Origin: JADJNW01 sp964517175
GTDB lineage: Bacteria; Bacteroidota; Bacteroidia; Chitinophagales; Saprospiraceae
DNA: 6,482 bases
Direction of reading: 5' to 3'
Assembly: GCA_964517175.1 (NCBI GenBank)
Contig: CAZFBU010000200.1
Coordinates: 1 to 6,482 of the forward strand
Shown here: positions 1 to 6,388 of the stretch, one piece after another
Layout of the letters: each line of letters opens with the position of its first letter
Numbering within the stretch: the stretch's first letter is position 1
The notes under the pieces: generated by a model
Told to the model about the DNA's origin: nothing
What the model saw: only the letters and a program-made list of their open reading frames with translations
Database searches by the model: none
Translations under genes and position numbers: made by a program

Positions 1-2573
1 CCATCGAATACATCGAGGATGATGTGGCTGTCGGGTTGCACTTTGCCTTCCAGCATCTGCCTGGAGAGGGCGTTGAGTACTTTTTTCTGCACCACGCGCT
101 TGAGTGGGCGGGCGCCAAACTCAGGATTGTAGCCTTCTTCCGCTAACCAATCCAGGGCTTCATCGGTGACGTCCATGGTAATCTCCTGCTTCGCCAGCGT
201 CTCGCGCAGTTGCTCGATCTGCAAGCGGATGATACCGCGCAGGTTCTTCGCTGTGAGCGGCTGGAACATGATCGTTTCGTCGATACGGTTTAGAAATTCC
301 GGTCGGACGGATTGCTTGAGCATTTCGAAAACCATATTTTTCGTATTCTCAATCGTTTCCTCGCGGTTGGCATCGGTCATGCGGGAGAAATTATCCCGGA
401 TAATGTCCGAACCAATATTCGAGGTCATAATGATGATCGTATTCTTGAAGTTCGCCGTGCGACCTTTGTTGTCGGTCAGCCGTCCATCGTCGAGCACCTG
501 CAGCAGGATGTTGAAAACATCCGGGTGTGCTTTCTCGATCTCGTCAAGCAGAACAACGGAATAAGGCTTGCGGCGCACCGCTTCGGTCAACTGACCGCCT
601 TCGTCGTAGCCCACGTAGCCCGGAGGCGCACCCACCAGTCGCGACACGGCGTGGCGTTCCTGATACTCGCTCATGTCGATGCGGGTCATCAAATTTTCAT
701 CATTGAACAAGACTTCCGCCAGGGCTTTCGCCAATTCGGTCTTACCAACACCGGTCGTACCCAGGAACAGGAAGGAACCAATCGGGCGACGCTCATCCGA
801 CAAGCCCGTCCGGCTGCGGCGAATCGCATCGGAAACCGCCTCAATGGCTTCATCCTGACCGACAACACGCTGGTGCAATTCATCTTCCAGGTGCAGGAGC
901 TTCTCGCGCTCGCTCTGGAGCATGCGCGTCACTGGCACGCCCGTCCATTTGCTCACAATTTCGGCAATGTCTTCGGCGTCCACTTCTTCTTTCACAAGTT
1001 GTTTGCCGCTCTCCTGCATGTCCTGCAGTTTGGCGTTGTATTCTTCCAGGCGCTTCTGCGCTTCCGGAATTTTACCGTAGCGAATTTCGGCGGCGAGTTG
1101 GAAATTACCTTCCCGCTCGGCGCGCGCACTCTCATTCTTCAGGCGATCTATATCTTCTTTTGCCTTTTGAATGCCAAGAACGACTTCGCGCTCGCTTTCC
1201 CAACGTGCTTTCAGGTAATTGCGCTCCTCTTCGAGGTTGGCAATTTCTTCATTTAAACGACTGATCTTGGCTTCGTCTTTCTCGCGTTTCACTGCTTCGC
1301 GCTCGATTTCCAACTGCCGAATGCGACGTTCTACTTCGTCCAGTTCTTCCGGCATGGAATTCATTTCCAAACGCAGCCGCGCTGCCGCCTCATCAATCAG
1401 GTCAATTGCCTTGTCCGGCAAAAAACGATCCGTGATGTAACGCGTAGAAAGCTGCACGGCGGCTACAATCGCATCGTCTTTGATGTTGATCTTGTGGTGG
1501 GTTTCGTAGCGTTCTTTCAAACCGCGCAGGATGGAAATGGCATCCTCTTCGCTGGGTTCATCTACCAGAACCGTCTGGAAACGACGCTCCAGCGCTTTAT
1601 CTGATTCAAAATATTTCTGATACTCGTTCAACGTCGTTGCGCCAATCGCCCGCAGTTCACCGCGCGCCAGCGCCGGCTTCAGAATGTTGGCCGCATCCAT
1701 CGCGCCCTGACCTTTTCCGGCACCCACGAGGGTGTGAATTTCATCGATGAATAGGAAAATGCGACCTTCCGCGGAGACTACTTCGTTAATCACCGATTTG
1801 AGGCGCTCTTCAAATTCACCCTGATATTTCGCACCAGCGATCAAAGCGCCCATGTCAAGAGCGTAGATATCCTTGTCGCGCAAATCCTCCGGCACGTCGC
1901 CATCTACAATGCGGTGGGCAAGTCCTTCCACAATGGCGGTTTTACCGACGCCCGGTTCACCGATCAGGATCGGATTGTTCTTCGTGCGGCGCGCCAGAAT
2001 GTGCAGTACGCGGCGAATTTCTTCCTCCCGACCGATCACTGGGTCGAGTTTGTTGGACTTCGCGCGTTCGTTCAGGTTGATGGCGTATTTGTTCAAAGCG
2101 TTGTAGCTGTCTTCCGCACTGGCGGTTTTCACCGTCGAACCTTTGCGCAGATCCTGAATGGCAGCGCGCAGGTCTTTCTCGGTTACGCCGCTATCTTTCA
2201 GCATCTGCGACACGCTGTCCTTCACGCTCAACATAGCCAGAAGCAGGTGCTCCAGCGCCACGTATTCGTCGCCAAAATCCTTGAGCAGGGTATTTGCTTT
2301 TTGCAGGGCTTCGTTGGTTTGACGGGAAAGGTATTGCCCGGCGTTCTCGCCCACGCGCGCATACGAACGCACGATGCTGTCGGTAGCCTGCTGGATAGCG
2401 TTCAGGTTGACACCTAATTTCTTGAATACGAAGGGTGTTACGCTATCGTCCACCTCAAAAATGCCTTTCAGCAAGTGCCCCAGCTCGATGGCCTGGCTGC
2501 TGTTTTCCATCGCCAGTTGCTGTGCCCGCTGCACGGCTTCCTGCGATTTTATGGTTAAATTATTCAAATTCAT
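1..2573 (-). CDS. clpB: ATP-dependent chaperone ClpB (protein disaggregase), C-terminus cut by window edge
   Basis: Cytoplasmic AAA+ hexamer that, by family knowledge, extracts polypeptides from aggregates together with DnaK/DnaJ/GrpE. The 857 visible codons are uninterrupted from ATG at 2573 to the left edge; E. coli ClpB is 857 aa, so probably only a few residues are missing. Domains in order: N-terminal double Clp repeat (about 1-145); NBD1 with Walker A GEPGVGKT (205-212), pore tyrosine in AKYQGEF (Y250) and Walker B FIDEIH (D277, E278); a long charged coiled-coil M domain (about 405-525), which separates ClpB from ClpA and ClpX; NBD2 with Walker A GTTGVGKT (605-612), pore loop GYVGY (Y653), Walker B LLDEIE (E678) and arginine finger in FLNRIDE (R763). 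All catalytic residues are intact. Walker A of NBD2 has T where E. coli has P; I recall this as common in Bacteroidota. There is no IGF/L loop visible for ClpP docking, consistent with ClpB. No strong Shine-Dalgarno precedes the start. Transcribed divergently from the baeRF gene. Confidence 0.97.
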   Translation of the reverse strand, partial: MNLNNLTIKSQEAVQRAQQLAMENSSQAIELGHLLKGIFEVDDSVTPFVFKKLGVNLNAIQQATDSIVRSYARVGENAGQYLSRQTNEALQKANTLLKDFGDEYVALEHLLLAMLSVKDSVSQMLKDSGVTEKDLRAAIQDLRKGSTVKTASAEDSYNALNKYAINLNERAKSNKLDPVIGREEEIRRVLHILARRTKNNPILIGEPGVGKTAIVEGLAHRIVDGDVPEDLRDKDIYALDMGALIAGAKYQGEFEERLKSVINEVVSAEGRIFLFIDEIHTLVGAGKGQGAMDAANILKPALARGELRAIGATTLNEYQKYFESDKALERRFQTVLVDEPSEEDAISILRGLKERYETHHKINIKDDAIVAAVQLSTRYITDRFLPDKAIDLIDEAAARLRLEMNSMPEELDEVERRIRQLEIEREAVKREKDEAKISRLNEEIANLEEERNYLKARWESEREVVLGIQKAKEDIDRLKNESARAEREGNFQLAAEIRYGKIPEAQKRLEEYNAKLQDMQESGKQLVKEEVDAEDIAEIVSKWTGVPVTRMLQSEREKLLHLEDELHQRVVGQDEAIEAVSDAIRRSRTGLSDERRPIGSFLFLGTTGVGKTELAKALAEVLFNDENLMTRIDMSEYQERHAVSRLVGAPPGYVGYDEGGQLTEAVRRKPYSVVLLDEIEKAHPDVFNILLQVLDDGRLTDNKGRTANFKNTIIIMTSNIGSDIIRDNFSRMTDANREETIENTKNMVFEMLKQSVRPEFLNRIDETIMFQPLTAKNLRGIIRLQIEQLRETLAKQEITMDVTDEALDWLAEEGYNPEFGARPLKRVVQKKVLNALSRQMLEGKVQPDSHIILDVFD

Positions 2574-2676
2574 AGTCGTAAAAGTTTAATGGTTGTTGGG
2601 TTGAAAGGTTGAATCTCGCTGAAATCAACTTGAACTATCAATTTTTTAGGTAACCAAATATGTGCCAGTTGATTAA

Positions 2677-2747
2677 AAGTGACATTTTGTAATATAAAAC
2701 CCCAGGGAAGTGACAAGTTGACGTAAGTGGTTTGTTTTTAAGTGACA
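2677..2747. repeat. Three direct copies of AAGTGACA spaced about three helical turns apart
   Basis: Perfect 8-bp copies lie at 2677-2684, 2708-2715 and 2740-2747. Start-to-start distances are 31 and 32 bp, close to three turns of B-DNA, so proteins bound there would sit on the same face. Read towards clpB the copies extend to (A/T)TGTCACTT. Copy 1 continues as TGACATTTTGTAA, close to an inverted TGACA-n3-TGTCA palindrome; copies 2 and 3 are less symmetric. The location between a heat-shock gene and a probable ribosome-rescue gene suggests a regulator site array, which is inference. The copies are exact in the sequence; their function is unknown. Confidence 0.5.
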
Positions 2748-2794
2748 AAATGGCTGTCTCCTTTCAAAAATGGATGATTATATGACTTTTATCA

Positions 2795-2826
2795 TTGGAA
2801 GTATCGGTAATTCTGTTCTACATTTA
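2795..2826 (+). promoter_or_regulatory. Candidate promoter of the baeRF gene
   Basis: TTG (2795-2797), a 21-bp spacer and TACATTTA (2819-2826) resemble the Bacteroidota -33 TTTG / -7 TAnnTTTG promoter, with one mismatch in the -7 box. A transcript would start near 2833, leaving a leader of about 56 nt before the ATG at 2889. This is a weak match in AT-rich DNA. Confidence 0.25.
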
Positions 2827-2888
2827 GTGAAAGTAAATGCGAGCGCGTATGGCGCTGTTTTCAACAAGCGAAGTAAAACAAATGACCT

Positions 2889-4043
2889 ATGCAAGTATTA
2901 TCGAAAGAAGTATTCAACGAACTGGCAAACTACCGGAGCGAAACCTGCATCTCCATCTTTTTGCCCACGCACCGGGGCGGTATGGAAGTAAACCGGCGCG
3001 AAGACGAAATTCTATTTAAAAACCAACTGAAAGAACTGCCTGCGCAACTGGAAGCACGCGGATTTTCCGTAAGGGAAATCGAAGACTTTTTGCAGCCCGC
3101 TTACGCCCTGCTCAATGATACTACCTTTTGGCATCGGGCTTCGGACGGGTTGGCGGTTTTCATTGGTGAGCGCTTTTTCCGGCAGTTTATCCTGCCCGAT
3201 CATTTCGAGCCTTTTATCTATCTGGCGGATCATTTTTACCTGAAGCCTCTGATGCCAATTCTGAACGACGACCGTCACTTTTTCCTGTTATCGCTGAGTC
3301 TGGAAGAGGTACGCTTTTTTGAAAGTACGCAGCACAGCATAAAAGAATTGCACGTGGCGGATCTTACGCCGGGCGAATTGAAAGAAGTGGTCGGCTATGA
3401 TTATGAAGAAAAATCGCTGCAGTTTCACAGCGCGCAGGGTGGCGCAGGAAGAGCCGTTTATCACGGGCACGGGCGGGCAACTGACAAGGACAAAGACGAG
3501 ATAGAGCAGTTCCTCAGAGCGGTGAATAAAGGTCTGATGACGATACTGAACGATCAGACGGCAAGACTGGTGCTCGCTTGCGTGGATTACTTACTGCCCA
3601 TTTATCAAAAAGTGAATGACTATCAGAATTTGCATCCTGCGAATGTGAGTGGCAACCCGGAGCAGGAAGAACCGGGAGCATTGCAGAAAAAAGCCTGGGC
3701 GACCGTCGCGCCGGTATTTCGTGCGGCAAGGGAAGAGCAATGGACGCGCTTTGGCGAGATGGTTTCCACCGCCAGGACGGCGAGCCAGTTGGCAGATATA
3801 TTGCCGGCTGCGGTGGCGGGCAAGGTAGATGTTCTCTTTTTGGAAAACAAGCAGGAAGTGTATGGCGCTTTCGATGAGCAATCGCAGGATTTGCGCCGGG
3901 ACAATAGTAAACAACCGGACAATTCGGCGCTACTAAACCTGGCGGCGATCAAGACCTTTGAGCAGGGCGGCAGGGTATATCTGCTTGAGCCGGAAGAAAT
4001 GCCGGTGAAGGGTGCCGTTGCCTGCGCCATTTTTCGATATTGA
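2889..4043 (+). CDS. Bacterial archaeo-eukaryotic release factor-like (baeRF) family protein
   Basis: A 384-aa cytoplasmic protein that I recognise as one of the bacterial eRF1/Pelota-like families described from comparative genomics (baeRF, probably family 3 or 7; subfamily not certain). These are proposed to act in translation termination, ribosome rescue or quality control; direct biochemical proof is limited. Visible landmarks: N-terminal domain with ISIFLPTHRGG (21-31) and a helical region to about 125; middle domain opening with FFLLSLSLEEVRFFES (131-146); loop with QGG (183-185) and HGHG (192-195) followed by a charged DKDKDEIEQFLRAVNKGL helix (199-216); C-terminal domain with LACVDYLLPIYQKVN (229-243), AAVAGKVDVLFL (307-318) and GGRVYLLEPEEMP (360-372), ending AIFRY. 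No canonical GGQ tripeptide is present. The start is fixed: a TGA in the same frame (2883-2885) lies just upstream. Divergent from clpB, suggesting a shared stress context. No frameshift or truncation seen. Confidence 0.82.
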   Translation: MQVLSKEVFNELANYRSETCISIFLPTHRGGMEVNRREDEILFKNQLKELPAQLEARGFSVREIEDFLQPAYALLNDTTFWHRASDGLAVFIGERFFRQFILPDHFEPFIYLADHFYLKPLMPILNDDRHFFLLSLSLEEVRFFESTQHSIKELHVADLTPGELKEVVGYDYEEKSLQFHSAQGGAGRAVYHGHGRATDKDKDEIEQFLRAVNKGLMTILNDQTARLVLACVDYLLPIYQKVNDYQNLHPANVSGNPEQEEPGALQKKAWATVAPVFRAAREEQWTRFGEMVSTARTASQLADILPAAVAGKVDVLFLENKQEVYGAFDEQSQDLRRDNSKQPDNSALLNLAAIKTFEQGGRVYLLEPEEMPVKGAVACAIFRY

Positions 4044-4144
4044 TACCGTTTTTTATAAAACATAAAAAGGACGCCAACGCCCCCAGGGTTCAGGAAGATT
4101 TCTATTTTCCGACCGTTTGCGTTTTTTTACCACATTTCGTTTGC

Positions 4145-4151
4145 TATCTTG
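4145..4151 (+). promoter_or_regulatory. Possible -7 promoter box of the potassium channel gene
   Basis: TATCTTG resembles the TAnnTTTG box with one T missing. A TTTG lies at 4116-4119 but the 25-bp spacer is longer than the usual 19-21. If real, transcription would begin near 4157 and the leader would start inside the adjacent inverted repeat. Confidence 0.22.
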
Positions 4152-4190
4152 TTTTTCCTATTTTAGGGCTCATGCTAAAATAGCAAAAAC
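4151..4190. repeat. 16-bp inverted repeat ending 9 bp before the channel start codon
   Basis: Left arm 4151-4166 is GTTTTT, C, CTATTTTAG; right arm 4175-4190 is CTAAAATAG, C, AAAAAC. The arms pair at 15 of 16 positions (a single C/C mismatch) around an 8-nt loop, GGCTCATG. It lies between the baeRF gene and the channel gene. It is not a classical terminator: no T-run follows it on either strand, and the U-rich part is in the 5' arm. As RNA it would fold the A-rich stretch just ahead of the ATG at 4200 into a stem; as DNA it could be an operator for a dimeric repressor. Either role is inference. Confidence 0.6.
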
Positions 4191-4199
4191 AGAAGAATC

Positions 4200-5039
4200 A
4201 TGTCCAACAAAAAAAACAATGGTAGCTTGCGCCATCGCCTGCACGAGGTGATTTTTGAAGCGGATACACCAACGGGAAAGCTATTTGATCTCATTTTGCT
4301 GATTCTGATCGGGCTTAGCGTTCTGGTGGTTGTCCTGGAAACGATTGAATGGATACATTTAAGATATGGTACTTTTTTTATTGCTTTGGAATGGGTTTTT
4401 ACGATTATATTCACCATTGAGTACATCCTGCGCCTGTACAGCGTACAAAAACCAGGCAAGTACGCCACCAGCTTCTTTGGTGTAGTAGATTTGCTTGCAA
4501 TTTTACCGACATATCTGAGTTTGTTCATCACCGGCTCGCAGCATCTCATCATCATTCGAGCGCTACGACTCATCCGGGTATTCCGAATTTTCAAAATGGG
4601 CCATTTCCTGCGAGAAGGTACCGTCATCCTGGCTTCCCTGCGCCGCAGCCGGGCCAAGATCACTGTATTTATGACCTTTGTGCTGCTGATGATTTTGATT
4701 TTCGGATCGCTGATGTACGTGATAGAAGGCGCAAATAATCCTGGTTTTTCCAACATCCCCCGCAGTGTTTACTGGGCGATCGTCACGCTCACTACGGTAG
4801 GTTATGGTGACATCACACCAGTGACACCTCTGGGGCAATTTCTCTCGGCCGCGCTGATGATTACCGGCTATGCCGTTATTGCCGTACCAACGGGTATCGT
4901 TTCGGCGGAGATGATTTACCAAAGTAAAAAAAAGGAACAACTCAGCACGCAGGTTTGCGAGCATTGCAGCCGCGAAGGGCACGATGCCGACGCTACCTAT
5001 TGCAAATACTGTGGTGAAAAACTGGATGCGGAGTTCTGA
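4200..5039 (+). CDS. Voltage-gated potassium channel, six-helix Kv type, with C-terminal zinc ribbon
   Basis: A 279-aa inner-membrane protein predicted to pass K+ as a tetramer. Segments: S1 about 28-50; S2 about 59-80 with F71, E74 and R78 as in the gating-charge centre; S3 about 92-110 with D97; S4 about 116-133 with R120, R123, R126, R129 and K132 at every third position; S5 about 154-175; pore helix from about 187; selectivity filter TTVGYGD (198-204); S6 about 210-235. The charged S4 indicates voltage sensing and the filter is canonical for potassium. After S6 comes a short basic linker (KKK, 243-245) and a CxxC-x11-CxxC zinc ribbon (C253, C256, C268, C271), ending at residue 279. There is no RCK/TrkA-N domain or cyclic-nucleotide domain. 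The start is the ATG at 4200, just before the polar N-terminal stretch. It may be cotranscribed with the baeRF gene 156 bp upstream, but the inverted repeat between them suggests separate control. Convergent with the next gene, with 8 bp between stop codons. Confidence 0.93.
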   Translation: MSNKKNNGSLRHRLHEVIFEADTPTGKLFDLILLILIGLSVLVVVLETIEWIHLRYGTFFIALEWVFTIIFTIEYILRLYSVQKPGKYATSFFGVVDLLAILPTYLSLFITGSQHLIIIRALRLIRVFRIFKMGHFLREGTVILASLRRSRAKITVFMTFVLLMILIFGSLMYVIEGANNPGFSNIPRSVYWAIVTLTTVGYGDITPVTPLGQFLSAALMITGYAVIAVPTGIVSAEMIYQSKKKEQLSTQVCEHCSREGHDADATYCKYCGEKLDAEF

Positions 5040-5047
5040 AGCCAGCC

Positions 5048-5662
5048 TCACCGGATCAGCGTCACATCTCCGCGCGTGGATTCGTTGATTTCGTTATCAT
5101 TGCCGATGGCCGTATATTTCAACCAATAGACGTAAACATCAGAGGGAGCGCTTTGTCCGTTATCCCGACCATCCCAGCCATCATCCGGGTTGCGGGTTTG
5201 GAATATCAGCTTGCCCCATCGATTGAACACCTGCATTTCAAAATCAGTAATCATGCAATTATCGGGTTTGATGGGCAGAAACAGGTCGTTGCGCCCGTCG
5301 TTATTGGGCGTAAAAGCCGAAGGTATTTGCATCTGGCAGCATTTGGCATCAAAAATGACCTGCAGGGTGTCGCGCACGAACAGGCTATCCGGCAGCGTGA
5401 GCACGGTAAGTGCATACAGCCCGGATTCGGTAGCAGCAAAAGTGGATGCGCTGGAGGTATCGCCCGTCATCAGATTTTCCCAGAGATATTCGATTATCCC
5501 GCCCCGGGTTGAGCTTAGCACCGTTTCCTTGATGAGCGCATTTTCGCATTCCATCTCCACAATGAGCGGGTTTTCACTGAAAAGCGTCTCCTGTGCGGCG
5601 GACGGATTGGTAGCCAGTACCATTGCAAGGGGTATAAAGCAGATATTGACAATTTTCTTCAT
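5048..5662 (-). CDS. Small secreted protein with T9SS type B (CHU_C / gliding motility-associated) C-terminal sorting domain
   Basis: A 204-aa protein, probably exported by Sec and then moved across the outer membrane by the type IX secretion system, to be released or surface-attached. Signal peptide at 1-24 (MKK, a hydrophobic core, then a site near SAAQ). Residues about 28-106 look like one Ig/PKD-type beta domain (YLWENLMTGD, then SGLYALTV). The CHU_C domain spans about 112-204, with IPSAFTPNNDGRNDLF (113-128), MQVFNRWGKLIFQ (143-155), DGWDGRDNG (161-169) and VYVYWLKY (176-183), ending GDVTLIR, the usual terminal pattern. Such domains usually end much larger adhesins or enzymes; here it makes up nearly half the protein and there is no recognisable catalytic domain. 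The frame stays open to an ATG at 5728, but I chose 5662 because it begins the signal peptide and the likely promoter lies between the two. Function of the passenger is unknown. Confidence 0.88.
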   Translation of the reverse strand: MKKIVNICFIPLAMVLATNPSAAQETLFSENPLIVEMECENALIKETVLSSTRGGIIEYLWENLMTGDTSSASTFAATESGLYALTVLTLPDSLFVRDTLQVIFDAKCCQMQIPSAFTPNNDGRNDLFLPIKPDNCMITDFEMQVFNRWGKLIFQTRNPDDGWDGRDNGQSAPSDVYVYWLKYTAIGNDNEINESTRGDVTLIR

Positions 5663-5715
5663 AATGCGGCAGTGTTTCTGTTTTCTGAAGATATTAACGC
5701 TCTTTTCCGGCGGCG

Positions 5716-5744
5716 CAATATACGGCACTGCTTTCTATTTGCAA
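5716..5744 (-). promoter_or_regulatory. Candidate Bacteroidota-type promoter of the T9SS-sorted protein gene
   Basis: On the minus strand TTG (5744-5742), a 19-bp spacer and TATATTG (5722-5716) fit the -33/-7 arrangement, though the -7 box lacks one T of TAnnTTTG. Transcription would start near 5709, giving a leader of about 47 nt to the ATG at 5662 and excluding the upstream ATG at 5728. Confidence 0.4.
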
Positions 5745-5769
5745 TAAAGGAAGGGATTATTTGCGGAGT

Positions 5770-5799
5770 TGGCGTGGCAGAGTTTTTGCCGCAGCGCCA
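5770..5799. other. Small GC-rich hairpin in the divergent gap
   Basis: GTGGC (5774-5778) can pair with GCCGC (5788-5792) using one G-T wobble, and TGGC (5770-5773) with GCCA (5796-5799) across a 3-nt bulge. No T-run follows on either strand, so it is not a convincing terminator. It may be incidental. The rest of the 215-bp gap 5663-5877 contains only the two candidate promoters. Confidence 0.2.
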
Positions 5800-5849
5800 G
5801 TATTAAATTAACACAACCGAATCAGAGATGACTTTGCGGAGGAATTCCC

Positions 5850-5857
5850 TACTTTTG
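5850..5857 (+). promoter_or_regulatory. -7 promoter box (TACTTTTG) of the acetyltransferase gene
   Basis: TACTTTTG is an exact match to the Bacteroidota -7 consensus TAnnTTTG. The nearest TTTG upstream (5833-5836) is only 13 bp away, shorter than the usual 19-21, so the -33 element is uncertain. Transcription should begin around 5862-5866, a short distance before the ATG at 5878. Confidence 0.5.
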
Positions 5858-5877
5858 CCTTGTCAAAAACACCAAGC

Positions 5878-6387
5878 ATGATCGCCATTGCCAGCGAGCA
5901 GGACATCCCTGCACTGATACAACTCATCAACAGCGCTTACCGCGGCGAAACCGCCAAACAAGGCTGGACGACCGAAGCTCATCTCATTGAGGGCTTGCGT
6001 ACCGACGAACGGAATATGCTGGAAATTTTTGCCGATACAAACACGACTTTTCTCAAATACATCGATCAATCCGGCAACATCATCGGTTGCATGCGCCTGC
6101 AACAACGCGCCGACAAAATCTACCTCGGCATGCTCACCGTCGCTCCTACCCTTCAGGGCAACGGCATTGGCAAAGACCTGCTGCAAGCTGCCGACGCACA
6201 CGCCCGCGCGCACAACTGCCGCGCCATCTTCATGACGGTCATCTCCGTGCGTACCGAACTCGTCGATTGGTACTGCCGCCACGGCTACCAACGCACCGGC
6301 AAAACCATCCCCTTCACGCCCAACGCGCGCTACGAGCAAGCGAAGCAGGAACTGGAATTTGTGGTGATGGAAAAAGCGATCAACTAG
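5878..6387 (+). CDS. GNAT family N-acetyltransferase
   Basis: A 169-aa cytoplasmic enzyme predicted to transfer an acetyl group from acetyl-CoA to an amine; the substrate cannot be told from sequence. It is a single GNAT domain over nearly the whole length: N-terminal strand and helix IAIASEQDIPALIQLINSAYRG (2-23, split between beta-1 and alpha-1), the WTTEAHLIEGLRTD segment (30-43), strand IIGCMRL (68-74), beta-4 LGMLTVAP (83-90), the acetyl-CoA pyrophosphate loop QGNGIG (93-98, matching Q/RxxGxG/A) and the late YCRHGYQRTG motif (132-141). A TTG at 5860 in the same frame would add six residues, but it sits at or before the expected transcription start set by the TACTTTTG box, and the domain begins right at the ATG, so I chose 5878. 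The gene stands alone on the plus strand, divergent from the T9SS-sorted protein and apparently convergent with whatever enters from the right. Confidence 0.9.
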   Translation: MIAIASEQDIPALIQLINSAYRGETAKQGWTTEAHLIEGLRTDERNMLEIFADTNTTFLKYIDQSGNIIGCMRLQQRADKIYLGMLTVAPTLQGNGIGKDLLQAADAHARAHNCRAIFMTVISVRTELVDWYCRHGYQRTGKTIPFTPNARYEQAKQELEFVVMEKAIN

Positions 6388-6388
6388 C

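Larger units (their letters stand above)
2574..2888. other. Divergent intergenic region between clpB and the baeRF gene
   Basis: This 315-bp AT-rich stretch separates two divergently transcribed genes and should hold both promoters. It contains three AAGTGACA copies (2677-2747, listed separately). On the minus strand CATATTTG (2653-2660) differs from the Bacteroidota -7 consensus TAnnTTTG at one position and could serve clpB, but no TTTG lies at the expected -33 position; repeat copy 1 overlaps that place instead. Near clpB there is a short CAAC-rich run (about 2591-2613, minus-strand reading). Short plus-strand reading frames starting at 2770 and 2837 run into the baeRF gene in other frames and show no protein-like features, so I do not call them genes. 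Confidence 0.7.

Noticed and set aside
738..761. Thr in place of Pro in the second Walker A motif of ClpB (GTTGVGKT)
   Set aside because: I recall this as common in Bacteroidota ClpB; the lysine and threonine needed for nucleotide binding are intact, so it is not a defect.
312..1256. Long plus-strand open frame (314 codons) opposite clpB
   Set aside because: It lies wholly antisense to a region with clear ClpB NBD2 and M-domain motifs, and its translation shows no family features; it is a codon-bias shadow.
2770..3019. Short plus-strand open frames beginning at 2770 and 2837
   Set aside because: They overlap the start of the baeRF gene in other frames, end soon after, and their downstream part only re-reads baeRF codons.
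4044..4070. Possible terminator after the baeRF gene (GTTTT / AAAAC pairing with T-run)
   Set aside because: The pairing is very short and has almost no G-C pairs; it does not resemble a functional intrinsic terminator.
4175..4756. Minus-strand open frame (193 codons) opposite the K+ channel
   Set aside because: Antisense to the conserved S1-S5 region of the channel; translation is rich in R, S and T without any recognisable domain.
5663..5728. Upstream ATG (5728) extending the T9SS-sorted protein by 22 residues
   Set aside because: The extension would put a charged stretch before the signal peptide, and the likely promoter lies between the two ATGs.
5190..5747. Plus-strand open frame (185 codons) opposite the T9SS-sorted protein
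   Set aside because: The minus strand carries a signal peptide and a complete CHU_C domain, so this frame is a shadow.
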